The notes under the pieces: generated by a model | The model's database searches: none | What the model was told of the DNA's origin: nothing | The model's input: the letters and a program-made list of their open reading frames with translations, nothing else | NCBI GenBank assembly: GCA_013398615.1 | Contig: VZSR01003807.1 | Span: forward strand, 19,296,777-19,360,776 | Direction: 5' to 3' | From: Brachypodius melanocephalos | Lineage: Eukaryota > Chordata > Aves > Passeriformes > Pycnonotidae | Length of the DNA: 64,000 nucleotides | In this document: positions 1 to 10,593 of the stretch, one piece after another | Layout: each line of letters begins with the position of its first letter | Position numbering within the stretch: the first letter of the stretch is position 1 | Translations under genes and position numbers: made by a program

Positions 1-329
1 TTCCTCTTCTTGTGAGAGAGGAGCTGTCAGCCTGTTAAGTGCTGATCAGCTGCCAGGCCCCAGGAAGATGACCCACACCAGGGGCCAGAAAAGAAGGTGT
101 GAAAAGAGAGCCTGCAGCAGTGACAGACCAAGCAGCTGTGTAACATGCAAGCGGGACATCACTTTTTTTAAATTAATCATTCTCCATCTCAAAATCACAG
201 GAGAAGTTCCTTTGTTGCATTGTCTGTCATCTGTAACCTGCTTGTTTCACCCACAGGTTTGGTACAGGCATTGGACAGTCTTGTTGTGTTTTTGCCATCT
301 TTGGGATTCATCCTCCCTTCTGCTCGTAC

Positions 330-1440
330 TGTCTCCCATATCACTCCACGTGATACACTGCACTGGGTATCCATGCCCAGGTACTGGCAGCAGGGAGGGG
401 GCTGCAAGGGCAGGAAAAGGATGGGGCTGCTCTGTGACAGACACAGCCAGCTCCCAACAGGGTACACAGCTAAGCCCCTCAGCCACCCAGGTCAGAGAAT
501 GGAGAAGAGAAAGGATTGGAAGGAGAAGCTCCAGATCCAGAGCAGATACATCCCTGCAGCCCCTGGCCGAAACCACTTGGAGCACATATCCACACTACAG
601 CCCATGAAGGAAATGTTGGATATTTCTTGAAGGAACTACATCCCATGGCGACCTGCTGTGTCAGTATAGGACACAAAATGAATGACATGGACACAGTCAA
701 GTTGTCGGGGCAAAAAGAGAGGAGTTTATTTTCCTCCTTGGGTTTATATAGTTTTTTGACAATGACCATGGATTGGAGGATGAGGTTGCCACCTCTCCAA
801 CCACACTGGCCAAACTAGAAGTCCATCATTTGTCTCCTCCTTAGAGAGAGGAACAAAAACAAAAAGGAACTGTTACAATAACATTACTTGTTTACAAAAA
901 AATCTGTGAGAAACTCCATTGCAAGAATGCAAACATCAGAAGGCTGAAAAGATCAGGGCAACACTGCTGGAAGAGAAAATTTTTTTCATGAAAGATGTAG
1001 GCCCAAGGGAAGCACCCACACTGGAGCCGGGGAGAAGTGTGAGGAGGAAGGAGTGTCAGAAAGGAACTGTTATGACCACTGCTACAACTGCTTGCCACAT
1101 CCTGCATCACTTGTGGTAGTGGTGGAGGAGGTAGAGGAGTCTGGAATGAAGAAGTAAGGTTGAGTCTGGGGGAAAAAAAGAAAGTAGCAGAAGAGGTGTA
1201 TTTTTAATATTTGTCTTTGCTTATTACTACATGAAACTATTTTAATTGGCAATGACTTAAGCTTACTTTCTCCAAGTAAAGTCTGTTTTGCCCAGGATGA
1301 TAACTGGCAAATGATTTCTTGGTCTTTACTTTGGCCCATGAGCTGCTTCATCTTCTGTTCTGCCCCTGTCCTTCTGAGAAGGGCTGTGAGAGAGTGGCTG
1401 GGTGGGCATATTCAGCTGGCCAAGGTCAACCCACCAGAGA
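330..1440 (+). mobile_element. Degraded avian LTR-retroelement-like segment
   Basis: Several short blocks match an interspersed avian repeat that I recognise from memory. They include CACCCACACTGGAGC with GAAGTGTGAGGAGGAAGGAG (1013-1052), GTCTGTTTTGCCC (1281-1293), and GGCTGGGTGGGCA with GGTCAACCCACCAGA at the distal end (1397-1440). Another block (GCAGCCC.. and TACAGCCCATGAAGG) lies before the insert at 703-883. No gag, pol or env frame survives. The family name and the exact ends would need a repeat-library alignment. Confidence is moderate because the copy is diverged. Confidence 0.5.
703..883 (-). mobile_element. Probable solo LTR nested in the older element
   Basis: Read on the minus strand, the block begins TGTTATTGTAACAG, has a TATA-like CTATATAAACCC followed about 13 bp later by AATAAA, and ends TTTTTGCCCCGACA. 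A TG...CA outline with TATA and poly(A) signals in that order fits a retroviral-type LTR. It splits the surrounding older repeat. No convincing target-site duplication is visible, so the boundaries are approximate, and U5 may extend down to about 660. Confidence 0.45.
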
Positions 1441-2030
1441 TACCACTGGGACAGTAGATGAGTATCATTTTATTGAGGTGATGCAATCAGTACATGGTCA
1501 TTACAGTAGATTATGGGCCCTGTTTCTGCATCTCTGACATGTTGCTTTTATGTTCTACTGATCTCTATTTTAAAGAATTGCTACATAGATTGTAATTAGT
1601 GCAATTTATAAATCTCTTAAGAATCGACTTTGAGTTTTGTTATCTTCCTACAGTATTTTCAGACATTTTACAATGAAAGAATCAAAAAATAGGGCGATTC
1701 ATTGTTTCCAAAGCCCAATGAACAGTTCAGTGTCTATATGAAGACAGCTTTTACAGGGCTATGATAACCATCTTGTAATCCTCCATGAATAACACAGCAA
1801 GCAAATAAATACTTTTCAAGAATTATTTTTAGGTTTCAAATGGAAATATGCTTAGATAGGAAAAGATATTATAACATCACTGTTGCATGAGTTTTAATCT
1901 CCAAGATAAAAGAAGGCACTTTAATGCCAAAATTCTTCAATATTTTCCACTGGGAATATTCTTCCAAACACACACAAGTTTCCCAGCCATTAATCTGAAA
2001 GAGGCCTCAACAAATTGGGAATATGAGTTA

Positions 2031-2215
2031 CCAAAAAAAAAAACCCAAAACAAACCAAACAACAACAAAAAAAAAACACAACCAAAAAACCCCCCAAAAC
2101 CACAACAACAACAAAAACCACTCAACTAAACAAAAAAACCCCAATGCAGCTGGATTACTGTTTGCATCAGTAAAATCAAAAAAAGAACCACAACAAACCA
2201 AAACCAAACCTTTTG
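2031..2215 (+). repeat. A/C-rich low-complexity tract
   Basis: The plus strand is almost pure A and C here, with runs such as ACAACAACAAAAA and AAAACCCCCC, and nearly no G or T up to 2140. It then continues as an A-rich stretch with CAAACC motifs. In the LAMA2 transcript it would be a U/G-rich tract. Overlapping open frames in this tract are artefacts of its composition. Confidence 0.85.
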
Positions 2216-2313
2216 GGTTTTTTTCTTGTTTAAGATACCAAAAATGTGATTCAGTAGTTCTTTGACTATTCCTGAACTTCATTTTTAACATCCCTATATT
2301 TGAAGGATCTTAC

Positions 2314-2413
2314 CTCCTTCCATATGTTTCTCATCCTTGACACAAGTATCATTTAAAGACCCATTTGGATCACAGGAACATGGCTGGCATGGATCTGGGT
2401 TGTCTGGCAATAC
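2314..2413 (-). CDS. LAMA2: LAMA2 exon 9: LE2/LE3 junction (last exon in window)
   Basis: This 100-bp exon is in phase 0 at its start and ends with one base of the next codon. The acceptor is ATTTTTTAG and the donor is GAG|GTAAGA. It encodes VLPDNPDPCQPCSCDPNGSL and NDTCVKDEKHMEG, about residues 403-436. It finishes LE2 and opens LE3 with the CQPCxCDPxGS motif. NDT is a potential glycosylation site. The end, KHMEG, differs from KHARRG remembered for human. No candidate for exon 10 (expected to carry a GSCHCKTGF-like motif) was found in 1-2300, so it lies outside the window. Confidence 0.95.
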
Positions 2414-4083
2414 CTAAAAAATAAAGATATTAGAAGAAAAAAATTACCTTCAATAATTGGGTAACATTTATTTACATCTTAAATATAAAGTAGGAGAAAC
2501 GACTTGTGTGTAGGTGGTTTACACTTTAACAAAAATGAGACAGCTGATAAACTTGGTCCATGCAAACTACAAGAAGAAAAGGCCTCAAATTGCAACAGAG
2601 ATTGGATATTATGAAAAATTTCTTCACAAAAAGGCTTGTCTAGCATTGGAATGGATTGCCTCAAAAAGTGGTGGAGTCACATCCCTGGAGGCATTTTAAA
2701 GATCTGTAGATGTGGTACTCCAGGACATTGTTTAGTGGTGGGCTTGCCAGTGTTAGGTTGAGGGTTGGACTCGATCTTAGAGGTCCTTTCCAACATATAT
2801 GATTCTAGGTTCTGTGATTCTATTAAAGTTACATTTGGGACTTTTATTTAGAAATATGTAGTGACGTAGATGCAAATACGTCTTCAACTAAAAAAATACC
2901 AGGTGTAGAGACTGTAACAGAACCTTATATAATTAAAATCGATAAAAGCATTTAAGCATTTACTCCCTAAAGTAATATTGACAAGATCAGTTGTTCTGGT
3001 CAACATGATTCAAAACACTAATCCATGTTAGTTAGCCAGTAAGACAGCAAACAGGTTAGTGAAGAAAAGCGAACATTAAACAATGGAACAATTTTCTTTT
3101 GTTCTTGAGAGGTTACCTCAATCAAACTTAAACCTTGGTCTAATATCACACTAGGAATACAAATCAAAATATAAAAGTTCCACATGAACTAGACACATAC
3201 ACATACTATGGATACAATATACAAATACAAGCACATATATCAAATCCCTTTTAGCTGGATGATAACTTAAAACAGAGGAAAAAATCAAGTAAGTGCCCTG
3301 CTGCTGAAGAAATTGTTTCTCAGTACTCATTTTCTCGAGTTGTAAGGCTAAATCTAGTCTATCAGGGAAAATGTAATTACTGCTATTTGCTGATGTTTTC
3401 TCTTTGAGGATTGAACACCAATCAGACTAAAGACCATTATTTACCCAACTGAAAATATACAGATGAAATATAAGCAATTCAAGCACACACTAATAGTGTA
3501 GCTGTCTAAAGCACAGCAATGGCCCATATTGACAATACAACCTAATATAAGATTCATCTTTTGACAACTTCCACTTAGATGAAAATACAGTCTTACATGA
3601 TGGAATACAAAAAGCAATTTCCACTGCACTGAAATTTAAAGACATTCATGAAACACTATGGAATTTCAGTGGTTATTAATTCTACATTGCATTTAAAAAC
3701 AGAAATTACAGTCTCTCTTTCATCAATATCAAATATAGCAATATTTCTTTGAACTTTGATAACAAAACTTGAAATTCATTACTGAAGCAAAGGTTCTGTT
3801 TACAGGACCACATCCTCTTTTAAATTAAATTGAAATACTAGCTGGAGGCCCTTGACCTCAAGTGCATTCCCTCATATCAACACAATTCACTTTCCTATTT
3901 CTCTGAGTGTTAACTTTATACGTTTCCAGCTGTGAAAAGCAACCTCTGCACTGTCAGATTTGGAAGTTAACATTCACAACATGGCAGTCCAAACTCTTTT
4001 CAGTAAGGTAAGTTGCTGCCCTGCTGAAGTGATGGTTTGAACACCGAGCTCTGCGGCGCAGGGACGCGGGAGCAGGCGCTTAC
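2414..4083 (-). other. LAMA2 intron 8
   Basis: This 1670-bp intron contains the CR1 fragment at 2575-2823. Its 5' end on the minus strand, next to exon 8 (about 4030-4083), is CpG-rich. The rest is unremarkable AT-rich sequence without recognised features. Confidence 0.93.
2575..2823 (+). mobile_element. CR1 LINE 3' fragment in intron 8
   Basis: This is a 5'-truncated CR1 copy on the plus strand. Recognisable blocks are AGGCCTCAAATTGC, TTGGATATTATGAAAAATTT, AGTGGTGGAGTCAC, CATCCCTGGAGGCA, GTTGGACTCGATCTTAGAGG and the tail TTCTGTGATTCTAT, which resembles the CR1 8-bp 3' repeat. CR1 is the dominant non-LTR retrotransposon of birds and is typically 5'-truncated. No coding remnant is present. 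Confidence 0.9.
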
Positions 4084-4262
4084 CCCTTTTGGCCTGAAGT
4101 AGCCGTCCAGGCAGGTCTCGCAGTTTATGCCACTGGTGTAGCCGGAGCAATTCACACACACTCCGCCCCCGAGGTACTCCCCGTGGATATTCAAACTCTG
4201 ATTTCTGTCTGCCACGTCCTGATCGTAGTAGCACTCCTCTGTCTTCCCGTGACAGTTGCATG
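4084..4262 (-). CDS. LAMA2: LAMA2 exon 8: second laminin EGF-like repeat (LE2)
   Basis: This 179-bp exon has a CTCTTTAAG acceptor and a GGG|GTAAGC donor. It completes a Pro codon and encodes 59 further residues, including CNCHGKTEECYYDQDVADRN, the GGGVCVNCSGYTSGINCETC core and LDGYFRPKG. NQS and NCS are potential N-glycosylation sites. The CxC, GINCETC and GYFRP motifs identify a laminin LE module. Base composition is odd: codon third positions are mostly G or C, and CpG is frequent in the exon and about 50 bp of flanking intron 8, unlike the AT-rich exons 5-7 and 9. The frame stays open for a few dozen codons past the donor, but that read-through has no laminin similarity. Confidence 0.97.
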
Positions 4263-5946
4263 CTTAAAGAGAAGGAAAGAGTTAGCAAATACTTTCCCAC
4301 TGGGGATGTCCCACTATTACTGAGGTATTAAAAAGAGCCATTCAATATTTTATAGTTGGCTCTGGGTATATTGTAAAAGCACTTCCAAACATTCATTTAC
4401 TACTTCATTTGTGAAAAGCAATGTGGTCCCATTACAAACAGACCCTGAAATTCTGTATGTTGTATTTTTTCTCAATATTTTGTCTTGGAGAGTACAGAAG
4501 TTGACAGACACAATGTAATTATGATGTTCCTGGTTTGTTTTCATTTAATTTGATTTTTTTCCTGTTTAAATTGATAGCTGAGAAACCTTTTGGTGGTTGC
4601 ATACACATACTGTTCATGACAGGGTCATCTATACAAGAGGAGTTGTAAGGTAAACACGAGCAGCATGATGGCATGAGTAAATTATCGTAATTCAAATAAA
4701 AGCTGAAAGATGCTAAAAACATCTCACTTGCACATATGTATATAAGAACTGGGGCAGAACAAAAGGATTCCCAATCTTAAATCTTCTTTTGAAATCTATA
4801 TGTGAACTCTAGACTTCAGGTTCAAACACAGGAAAGATAATCTAATAATTTGTTGCAAGTGAAAACAAGGTAGCTCACTGTCCCTTTCTGCGTGGTACTA
4901 AAACATTCATTTCATCATAAAGAGAAATTCAAAGCTTATCAACATTGTGGGGAGGCATTCCCCTTATCTGAACCAGATCCCAGGGAACTGTTTCCACCAA
5001 GACAGTACAACAGTTCACTGAGAGCTGAACAGGGTGTAAGTGTCTCTTAAACATTAAACATGAAATTAAATTTATCCTGCTTTCATTCCATAATACGCTT
5101 CCAGTGCAGACACAGTCCCAGCTAAAACAAAGACCTCTGTGACCAAAGTTTACAAGACACAAATAAGCAATGGCTACTCTAAATATGGGCACATCTGCTC
5201 CTTTTTATTTATTTTTAATCACTCATAATAAAATTATAGCTGAAATCCTACAAATGAATAAGCATTTAGTGCAGTGGAGCATTAGATATTAGTATGTTCA
5301 GAAATAGAAGTGGTATGTGACCTTTGGAAGTAAGATGTTAAAGTTCAATTATAACTATCCTTACAACAATAAATCTGAAAATTAAATTCCCATCCTGTGG
5401 GAAGTTAATATTTCAAGGTATGTTTTCATTTCATGTTGGAAAACTAGATAGGTTGTATTTTCTGTTTAAAAAAATCAGACACTCAACTTGCACTTTGATC
5501 ACACAAAAATATTTTGTTTCAGCAAAGGTGAACATTAAAACATATAAAAATGCCATTTATACAGAAACCACACCAGTAAAAGCTTCATATAATGAAAAAC
5601 CTGTAAAGAGAATTTTTTTACTTACCAGGATATAGCCCTATTGTTTTGTCAAAACAAAACCATCTTGATTATAAAAACTACACAAGAGAATTTTTTATAT
5701 ATAGCATTCCCCAAATATCACCATGTTACAATAAAATACTCTGAGTTAATAAAACCACAACTCTACATATAATTTTTCTGCTAAGTCTTTTGAGTCAGTC
5801 TAATTAAGTGAATAACATCACATCAAATATTATTCATAAACCAATGTGGTTAGAAACCAAATTATCTGCAAGATCACGTAGGACCCATTTTCAGTTTCCA
5901 GTAGCAGTTGCAATAAATTTTCTCTTCTGTACTGCTTTCAACTTAC
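4263..5946 (-). other. LAMA2 intron 7
   Basis: This 1684-bp intron is AT-rich. I recognise no repeat or conserved element in it. Confidence 0.93.
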
Positions 5947-6064
5947 GTTCACATTCATGCTTATGCAGGAGAGTGCCAGCATGCCAAGGCTTTTGATGGA
6001 AACCAGGACAACACCGATCACATGTCTCTCCACATGTGTTGTGCTCACACTGACAGACGGATTT
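5947..6064 (-). CDS. LAMA2: LAMA2 exon 7: first laminin EGF-like repeat (LE1)
   Basis: This 118-bp exon is in phase 0 at its start and leaves one base of the next codon. The acceptor is TTTAAATTAG and the donor is AAC|GTAAGT. It encodes 39 residues, KSVCQCEHNTCGETCDRCCP then GFHQKPWHAGTLLHKHECE. The seven cysteines follow the laminin-type EGF spacing (CxC, then C-G-x-x-C-x-x-C-C), which forms rod-like disulphide modules adjacent to the polymerisation domain. The split codon joins exon 8 as CCA (Pro), where I remember Ala in human. The match to human LE1 is otherwise close. Confidence 0.96.
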
Positions 6065-8234
6065 CTAATTTAAAAGAAAAACAAATATTTACACAACGTG
6101 ATTATTTGAAGAATCTGTCCATGTACATAATATGCATTCCAGTTCAAATTATTAAAACATTAAGAATGGCTCTACTCTGTAATTCCTTTGTTTATTTATT
6201 TTTATTCATTTATGTATCCTGCATTCACCAAGTGTGTTTAAATTCTATAGTTCTATTTGAAGAAAACAGCCACAAAGCAAAGGGAGATAGTTGGCCAGAT
6301 AATCTCAGGAGAATCTAAGAACTCAGGAGAATTTCATTCCAACTGGATAAAGAAAGGAGGATGGGAAAGTTCCCCAACAAAACAAATAAGCCAAAGTACA
6401 GGTAGCCCTTGGATACAAGAAAACTGATCTGGCCCCGAAGGAGTGAGCCATTCTCCACTTTTCCCTTCAATGCAGCAATTCTGCTGCTGCAGAATGAAAT
6501 CAATTCTGTTGGCTGATCCAATACAAACTGCCTTTTTTATATACTTTGGTATTATTTTTGACTGGATAAGTCAACTTATCATGTAACCTTCCAACTGTGT
6601 AACTAATTCCACAGGAGGGATAGAAGGACTGTTTAAAGTAATAATAAATGAGCACAAGTTCAGCTTTTCAGTCACCTTACAGCTCCCCACAAGACCACCT
6701 TAGTCCCATCATGTAAATATTATCGTAAGGAACACCCAAACTCCCTGAGCAACAGAGGAAGCTTGAAAAATGTAAAAAAACCCCGCAGTTCGGAAAAATG
6801 AGAAGTAAAAAATGTCTTCCCAATAGTTATTTGGTGAAGAGGATTCTCTGTGGTCCTTGTGAAGCAATACAAGGTCAAACCAGCAAGCCAGAGAAACTCC
6901 ATGGCTCACAGGACAAAGCATAAATCTTGCAAAACAAGGCTAACTCAAGGACTGCTTCTGAAAAGCATGGCAGTAAGTTCCACCAAGTTTATTCCTTGTA
7001 ATGCTAAGGGAAAGATTCTTTCTGCTAACAAGTACAGTCATAATGTTTATAAGCCTATTTTAGCATAGCTAAGTCTACAGAATAGCTGTGAAGAGCTTAA
7101 ACCTCCAAATCTCTTCTGGCTTGAGCTGTTTCACTTACACTACTTTTTATACTGGTCAGACAACAAATATGCATTTGATGTCCTGCAAAACAGAACATCA
7201 CCCTTGTCAAAATGGCTTTACTTTATCTAGTAGCCAAATTATATGAAATATGTATTAATCTCTGTAGCAGCACTTATTTTCCAAGGCAGGCCTGATTCTA
7301 ACAGATGGCACAGAGATAATGCAGCAGTTTCATCACTAAAGGCATCTGAAACAATAGATCAACACTTGCTGTACATATCATTACAGAAAATTCTCAGAAG
7401 GGTTAAACCAAGGAGTTGGCTCAATTTTTACAAGGATCCACAGAAATTGCTTAGAACTCTAAATGTATTCTCTTTAAGATTTTGTCATTTCTTTAAATGA
7501 TTTCCTACATGATGGCTTAATGCCACATACAAATAAGATTTTCAGTTAAATCCCATAAAGCTCCTACTTAAGTGAATGGTACCTGCAGAGATGTGGAATG
7601 TAATATTAGTAAATAGGAAATTCACTATTAGTGATAATGGCTGCATAGACTTGGACAATCAGTAACAAATTATATTTCTATACTGATTATGTTTAGATTA
7701 TATTCATTATGTGCAAAAAGAGAGAGTTACTATTTCAAAGATATTATAAACAGCTCATGATTTTCTAGATTAGCTTAACTGATCATTCAATTGATACTTC
7801 CTACATAGCCAATGCACCATTCTAGAGCCATCATGTGCTTGCAAGCATCAATTAAATATTTGACAGTAATTTAGGAAACATCTTGATTAATACCAAGAAG
7901 GAAAAAAAAAAAAAAAAGACTGACTGTTAGTGCTCATTTCTACAGCTACAGAGTGTAACCCAGATTTCTGTTTTTCCTAGGAAAGTTCCAATATGAATTA
8001 TCTGAAACCTATTCTTTCATTTCAGGAAAGCCTCTGCTGACACTGTATGAATGTTTATTATTCTGGCTGCTAGCACTGTTTCATTCTGGCACTGCTGCTG
8101 ACTGTTCTTCTAGGTGAAAAACAGATATAAATTCACAGAACTCTGAAGAATATCAATATCAGGGTTTGGTTTTTTTTTTCCTCATGTTCCATCCTATAAA
8201 TAAGGCAAATTTAAAAAAAACCAAAAATACGTAC
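6065..8234 (-). other. LAMA2 intron 6
   Basis: This 2170-bp AT-rich intron holds an A-run at about 7902-7917 and short T-rich tracts. I recognise no transposon or coding remnant in it. Confidence 0.93.
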
Positions 8235-8324
8235 ATTGGTCACTGGATCCAGTGGACAAGCCTTCGCATGGCCTGAACATATGCACATGCCTCCAACAGA
8301 GATGTCTTTTATAGAATAGTAATA
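8235..8324 (-). CDS. LAMA2: LAMA2 exon 6: LN/LE1 junction
   Basis: This 90-bp, phase-0 exon has acceptor TCTTACAG and donor AAT|GTACGT. It encodes 30 residues, YYYSIKDISVGGMCICSGHA followed by KACPLDPVTN. It closes the LN domain with the KDISVGG strand and opens the first laminin EGF-like repeat at CIC-SGHAKAC. The human chain has CICYGHARAC at this point as I remember it, so the Tyr-to-Ser change in the first LE loop is the one notable substitution. The exon could be skipped without a frameshift, but that would remove the LN/LE1 boundary. Confidence 0.96.
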
Positions 8325-10413
8325 CTGTAAGACAAAACAGAAATTGAATTGCTAAGTGGATTCTAAAATGCAGGTGCCAAACTGCAGAATTCATTTTTTG
8401 TGACAAAACTGTCAAGTCCTGTTTTATTTCTTTTTTGATCTACTACAAATAGAGCAGACAGTGTAATCCAAGCCGTATCTTGATCAACAGATTCAGGCTG
8501 AGTGAAAGAAAGGGTGTAAATTGGCACAGTTCCATTTGTTTGAAGTCACAAAAGCCATGTCAATTTATACACAGCATACAAAAACATGAGAATAGGAAAA
8601 GGCTATAGGCGCACTGGATAATGAAAAGTCAAATGCTATAGAATTTATTCTCTTCAGAAAATACACAAAGGAAAAGGCATGATGATGGCAAGAGGAGAAA
8701 AGCCAGGACAAAACCTATAAAACACCTTTGTTCACCTTAGCTGGGTCTAATTTGGGCATTCACTGAACTGTGGAAAGAAGAACTGTTTTTCATTATTGAC
8801 CTTCTGAGTGATCATGAAACAGTCTTTATTACTGAGACTTGAGTACTTTTGACCTGTTTTTCTACCATTTGACCATTTCTCTTTTTTATTTTGGTGAGGA
8901 TTAGGAGCCTAAGCAAAAAGAAGGATAGAAAGATATTTATAATCTTATATTACAGAGCCTGTGAAAAATGAATCTCATTCATTGTCTTCTGTTTCGGCAA
9001 GGGTCCTGCAACATGCTCACAGCTGGCTAATCAAACGGAACATATGCTATTTGCAAATTTTGCTATTACAGTGTTTAGCCTCTTTACCAGATCATGAATA
9101 AATATATCAAACAAATTGAGAACCCTTGTCACTCCTAGTTAACCTTCCAGCACAAATAAAGTGTATAATTTGTGGCTAACCTTTGTTTCCTGACAAGCGT
9201 GGCAAGTTTTAGTTGTTCCTTGATCCTTTGAGGACAGCCTCATGGAGAGGTGCCACACAGAAGCTAGAGTTCTTTGTTGGTTTGAGAAATAAGCTTATCA
9301 TCCTGCATTCAGTTTTCATGAGTTTAGAGTAATTTTTCAAGTGCTAATTCAACTTTGTATTTTTATTCGCTTAGAATCAGATTATTAAATGTCCACTTAC
9401 ACATAAACACAATATTCATGATTAGTGAGGCTGCAGTAACTGCACTCCATTGGAAGGGATTCTGGGTTTGTAATTCAAAACAAAATGGCTTGTTCCAAAC
9501 TTTCAGAAGTAGCCAGCACTCTCTATTTAGACAAGGAAATGGAAACCAGAAATGGGGAACTGAAAGAGCAAATTTTCTTAGCACTTATCCATCATTGACA
9601 AATGATATTAACTAAAATCAAGAATAATGATATGCTCCCCTTCACAACAGGACTTATTTTGTTTTGGAAAGTTTAGGTTACCACTATAATATGATGACCA
9701 ACAGGAAAAGGAAGTAAGCAAGAAAAAGAAAACAAACAAAAAACCAACATGGAAAATTATATATCCCCCAAACCAGTTTTTGAGAATGCTTAGTAGAAAA
9801 ATCAGAGGAAAACAAGAAGAACACACAACATTTGATCAGCAGGATAACAGGGAGATATGGCTTAGACAGGAGGTGAATATTGTAGAAAGAAGAGACCAGA
9901 GTGTGCACACACAAGGCACAGTGGAGAAGACCAGAGTATGGGTACAGTGTGAGTTCAATTGCTGTATTCATTCTTTTAAGCTAAAGCAAAACTCAAAATG
10001 TTTACTGCTACTCTCAATCATAAGAAAATTCCAGAAGCGTTGCATTCAGGCCCTGCTATTAGTTATAGTAGAATTAGAAATTCTACTCAAAGGGAGTGTT
10101 CAAGGTATTTTAAAGGTAGCAAAGGATTGAGTAGAAGAGTCAAGAGATACTAACAGCAAACACTTGCAAAATACCTACATCCAAATGTTTGCAGTCAAAG
10201 GGGCTGGCTATTTATGTTAATAACATCATTAAGAAGAAAATTCTGTTCTAGAGAAGATAACACAATAGAGGGCACAGGGAATTCTCCAAGACTAGAACTT
10301 TGAAAGATAACAACAGGTACTCATGATCTCCCAAAATTTCCTATGGCAAACAAACGCAGGTACAGCACTTACAATTTTAAGAGAATTTCTACATGTGCCT
10401 TTCTAGAACTTAC
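8325..10413 (-). other. LAMA2 intron 5
   Basis: This 2089-bp intron is AT-rich. It includes an open frame at 9684-9971 on the minus strand with no recognised similarity, and I see nothing else in it. Confidence 0.93.
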
Positions 10414-10593
10414 CCTCCTTGTAACAATGGGATCAATTTCAGCTGGATCTTTGTGTGCAAACATCATTAAATCAGCGTTTAGTGTCCGTATCCTCTGGAA
10501 TCTCAGGCGAATAAAGCGAGCAGAGGTGAACTCCAGTAATTCACGTGATGGATCATCAGCACTAGGTCGTCCATTAATTAGAGAAGTATGAAT
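10414..10593 (-). CDS. LAMA2: LAMA2 exon 5: LN domain, C-terminal half
   Basis: This 180-bp exon is in phase 0 at both ends, with acceptor ATTCTTCAG and donor AGG|GTAAGT. It encodes 60 residues, about 214-273, running from IHTSLINGRPSADDPSRELL through FTSARFIRLRFQRIRTLNAD and LMMFAHKDPAEIDPIVTRR. This is the last beta-sheet part of the LN domain, and the RFIRLRFQRIRTL strand is strongly conserved among laminin alpha chains. Codon third positions are AT-biased, in contrast to exon 8. An open frame on the plus strand here is only the antisense of this exon. Confidence 0.97.

Larger units (their letters stand above)
1..2313 (-). other. LAMA2 intron 9 (partial)
   Basis: This is the start of intron 9 on the minus strand, continuing past the window edge. 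It contains an old LTR-retroelement-like segment (about 330-1440) with another LTR-like block inside it (703-883), and an A/C-rich tract (2031-2215). I see nothing coding, and no exon 10. Confidence 0.85.

Noticed and set aside
68..818. Several overlapping frames at the left edge
   Set aside because: They lie in retroelement-like sequence, overlap each other on both strands, and none resembles LAMA2 exon 10 or a retroviral protein.
1887..2291. Open frames over the A/C tract in intron 9
   Set aside because: They are composition artefacts without start context or homology.
3974..4300. 108-codon minus-strand frame across exon 8
   Set aside because: It is a shifted frame of exon 8 plus intron. 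The real exon frame gives the laminin LE motif.
6022..6318. 98-codon plus-strand open frame
   Set aside because: It overlaps the antisense of exon 7 and runs into intron 6. There is no recognisable domain.
9684..9971. 95-codon minus-strand frame in intron 5
   Set aside because: Its hydrophobic, Phe-rich translation comes from AT-rich intron. There are no splice or homology clues.
10343..10591. 82-codon plus-strand open frame
   Set aside because: It is the antisense of LAMA2 exon 5 and has no independent support.
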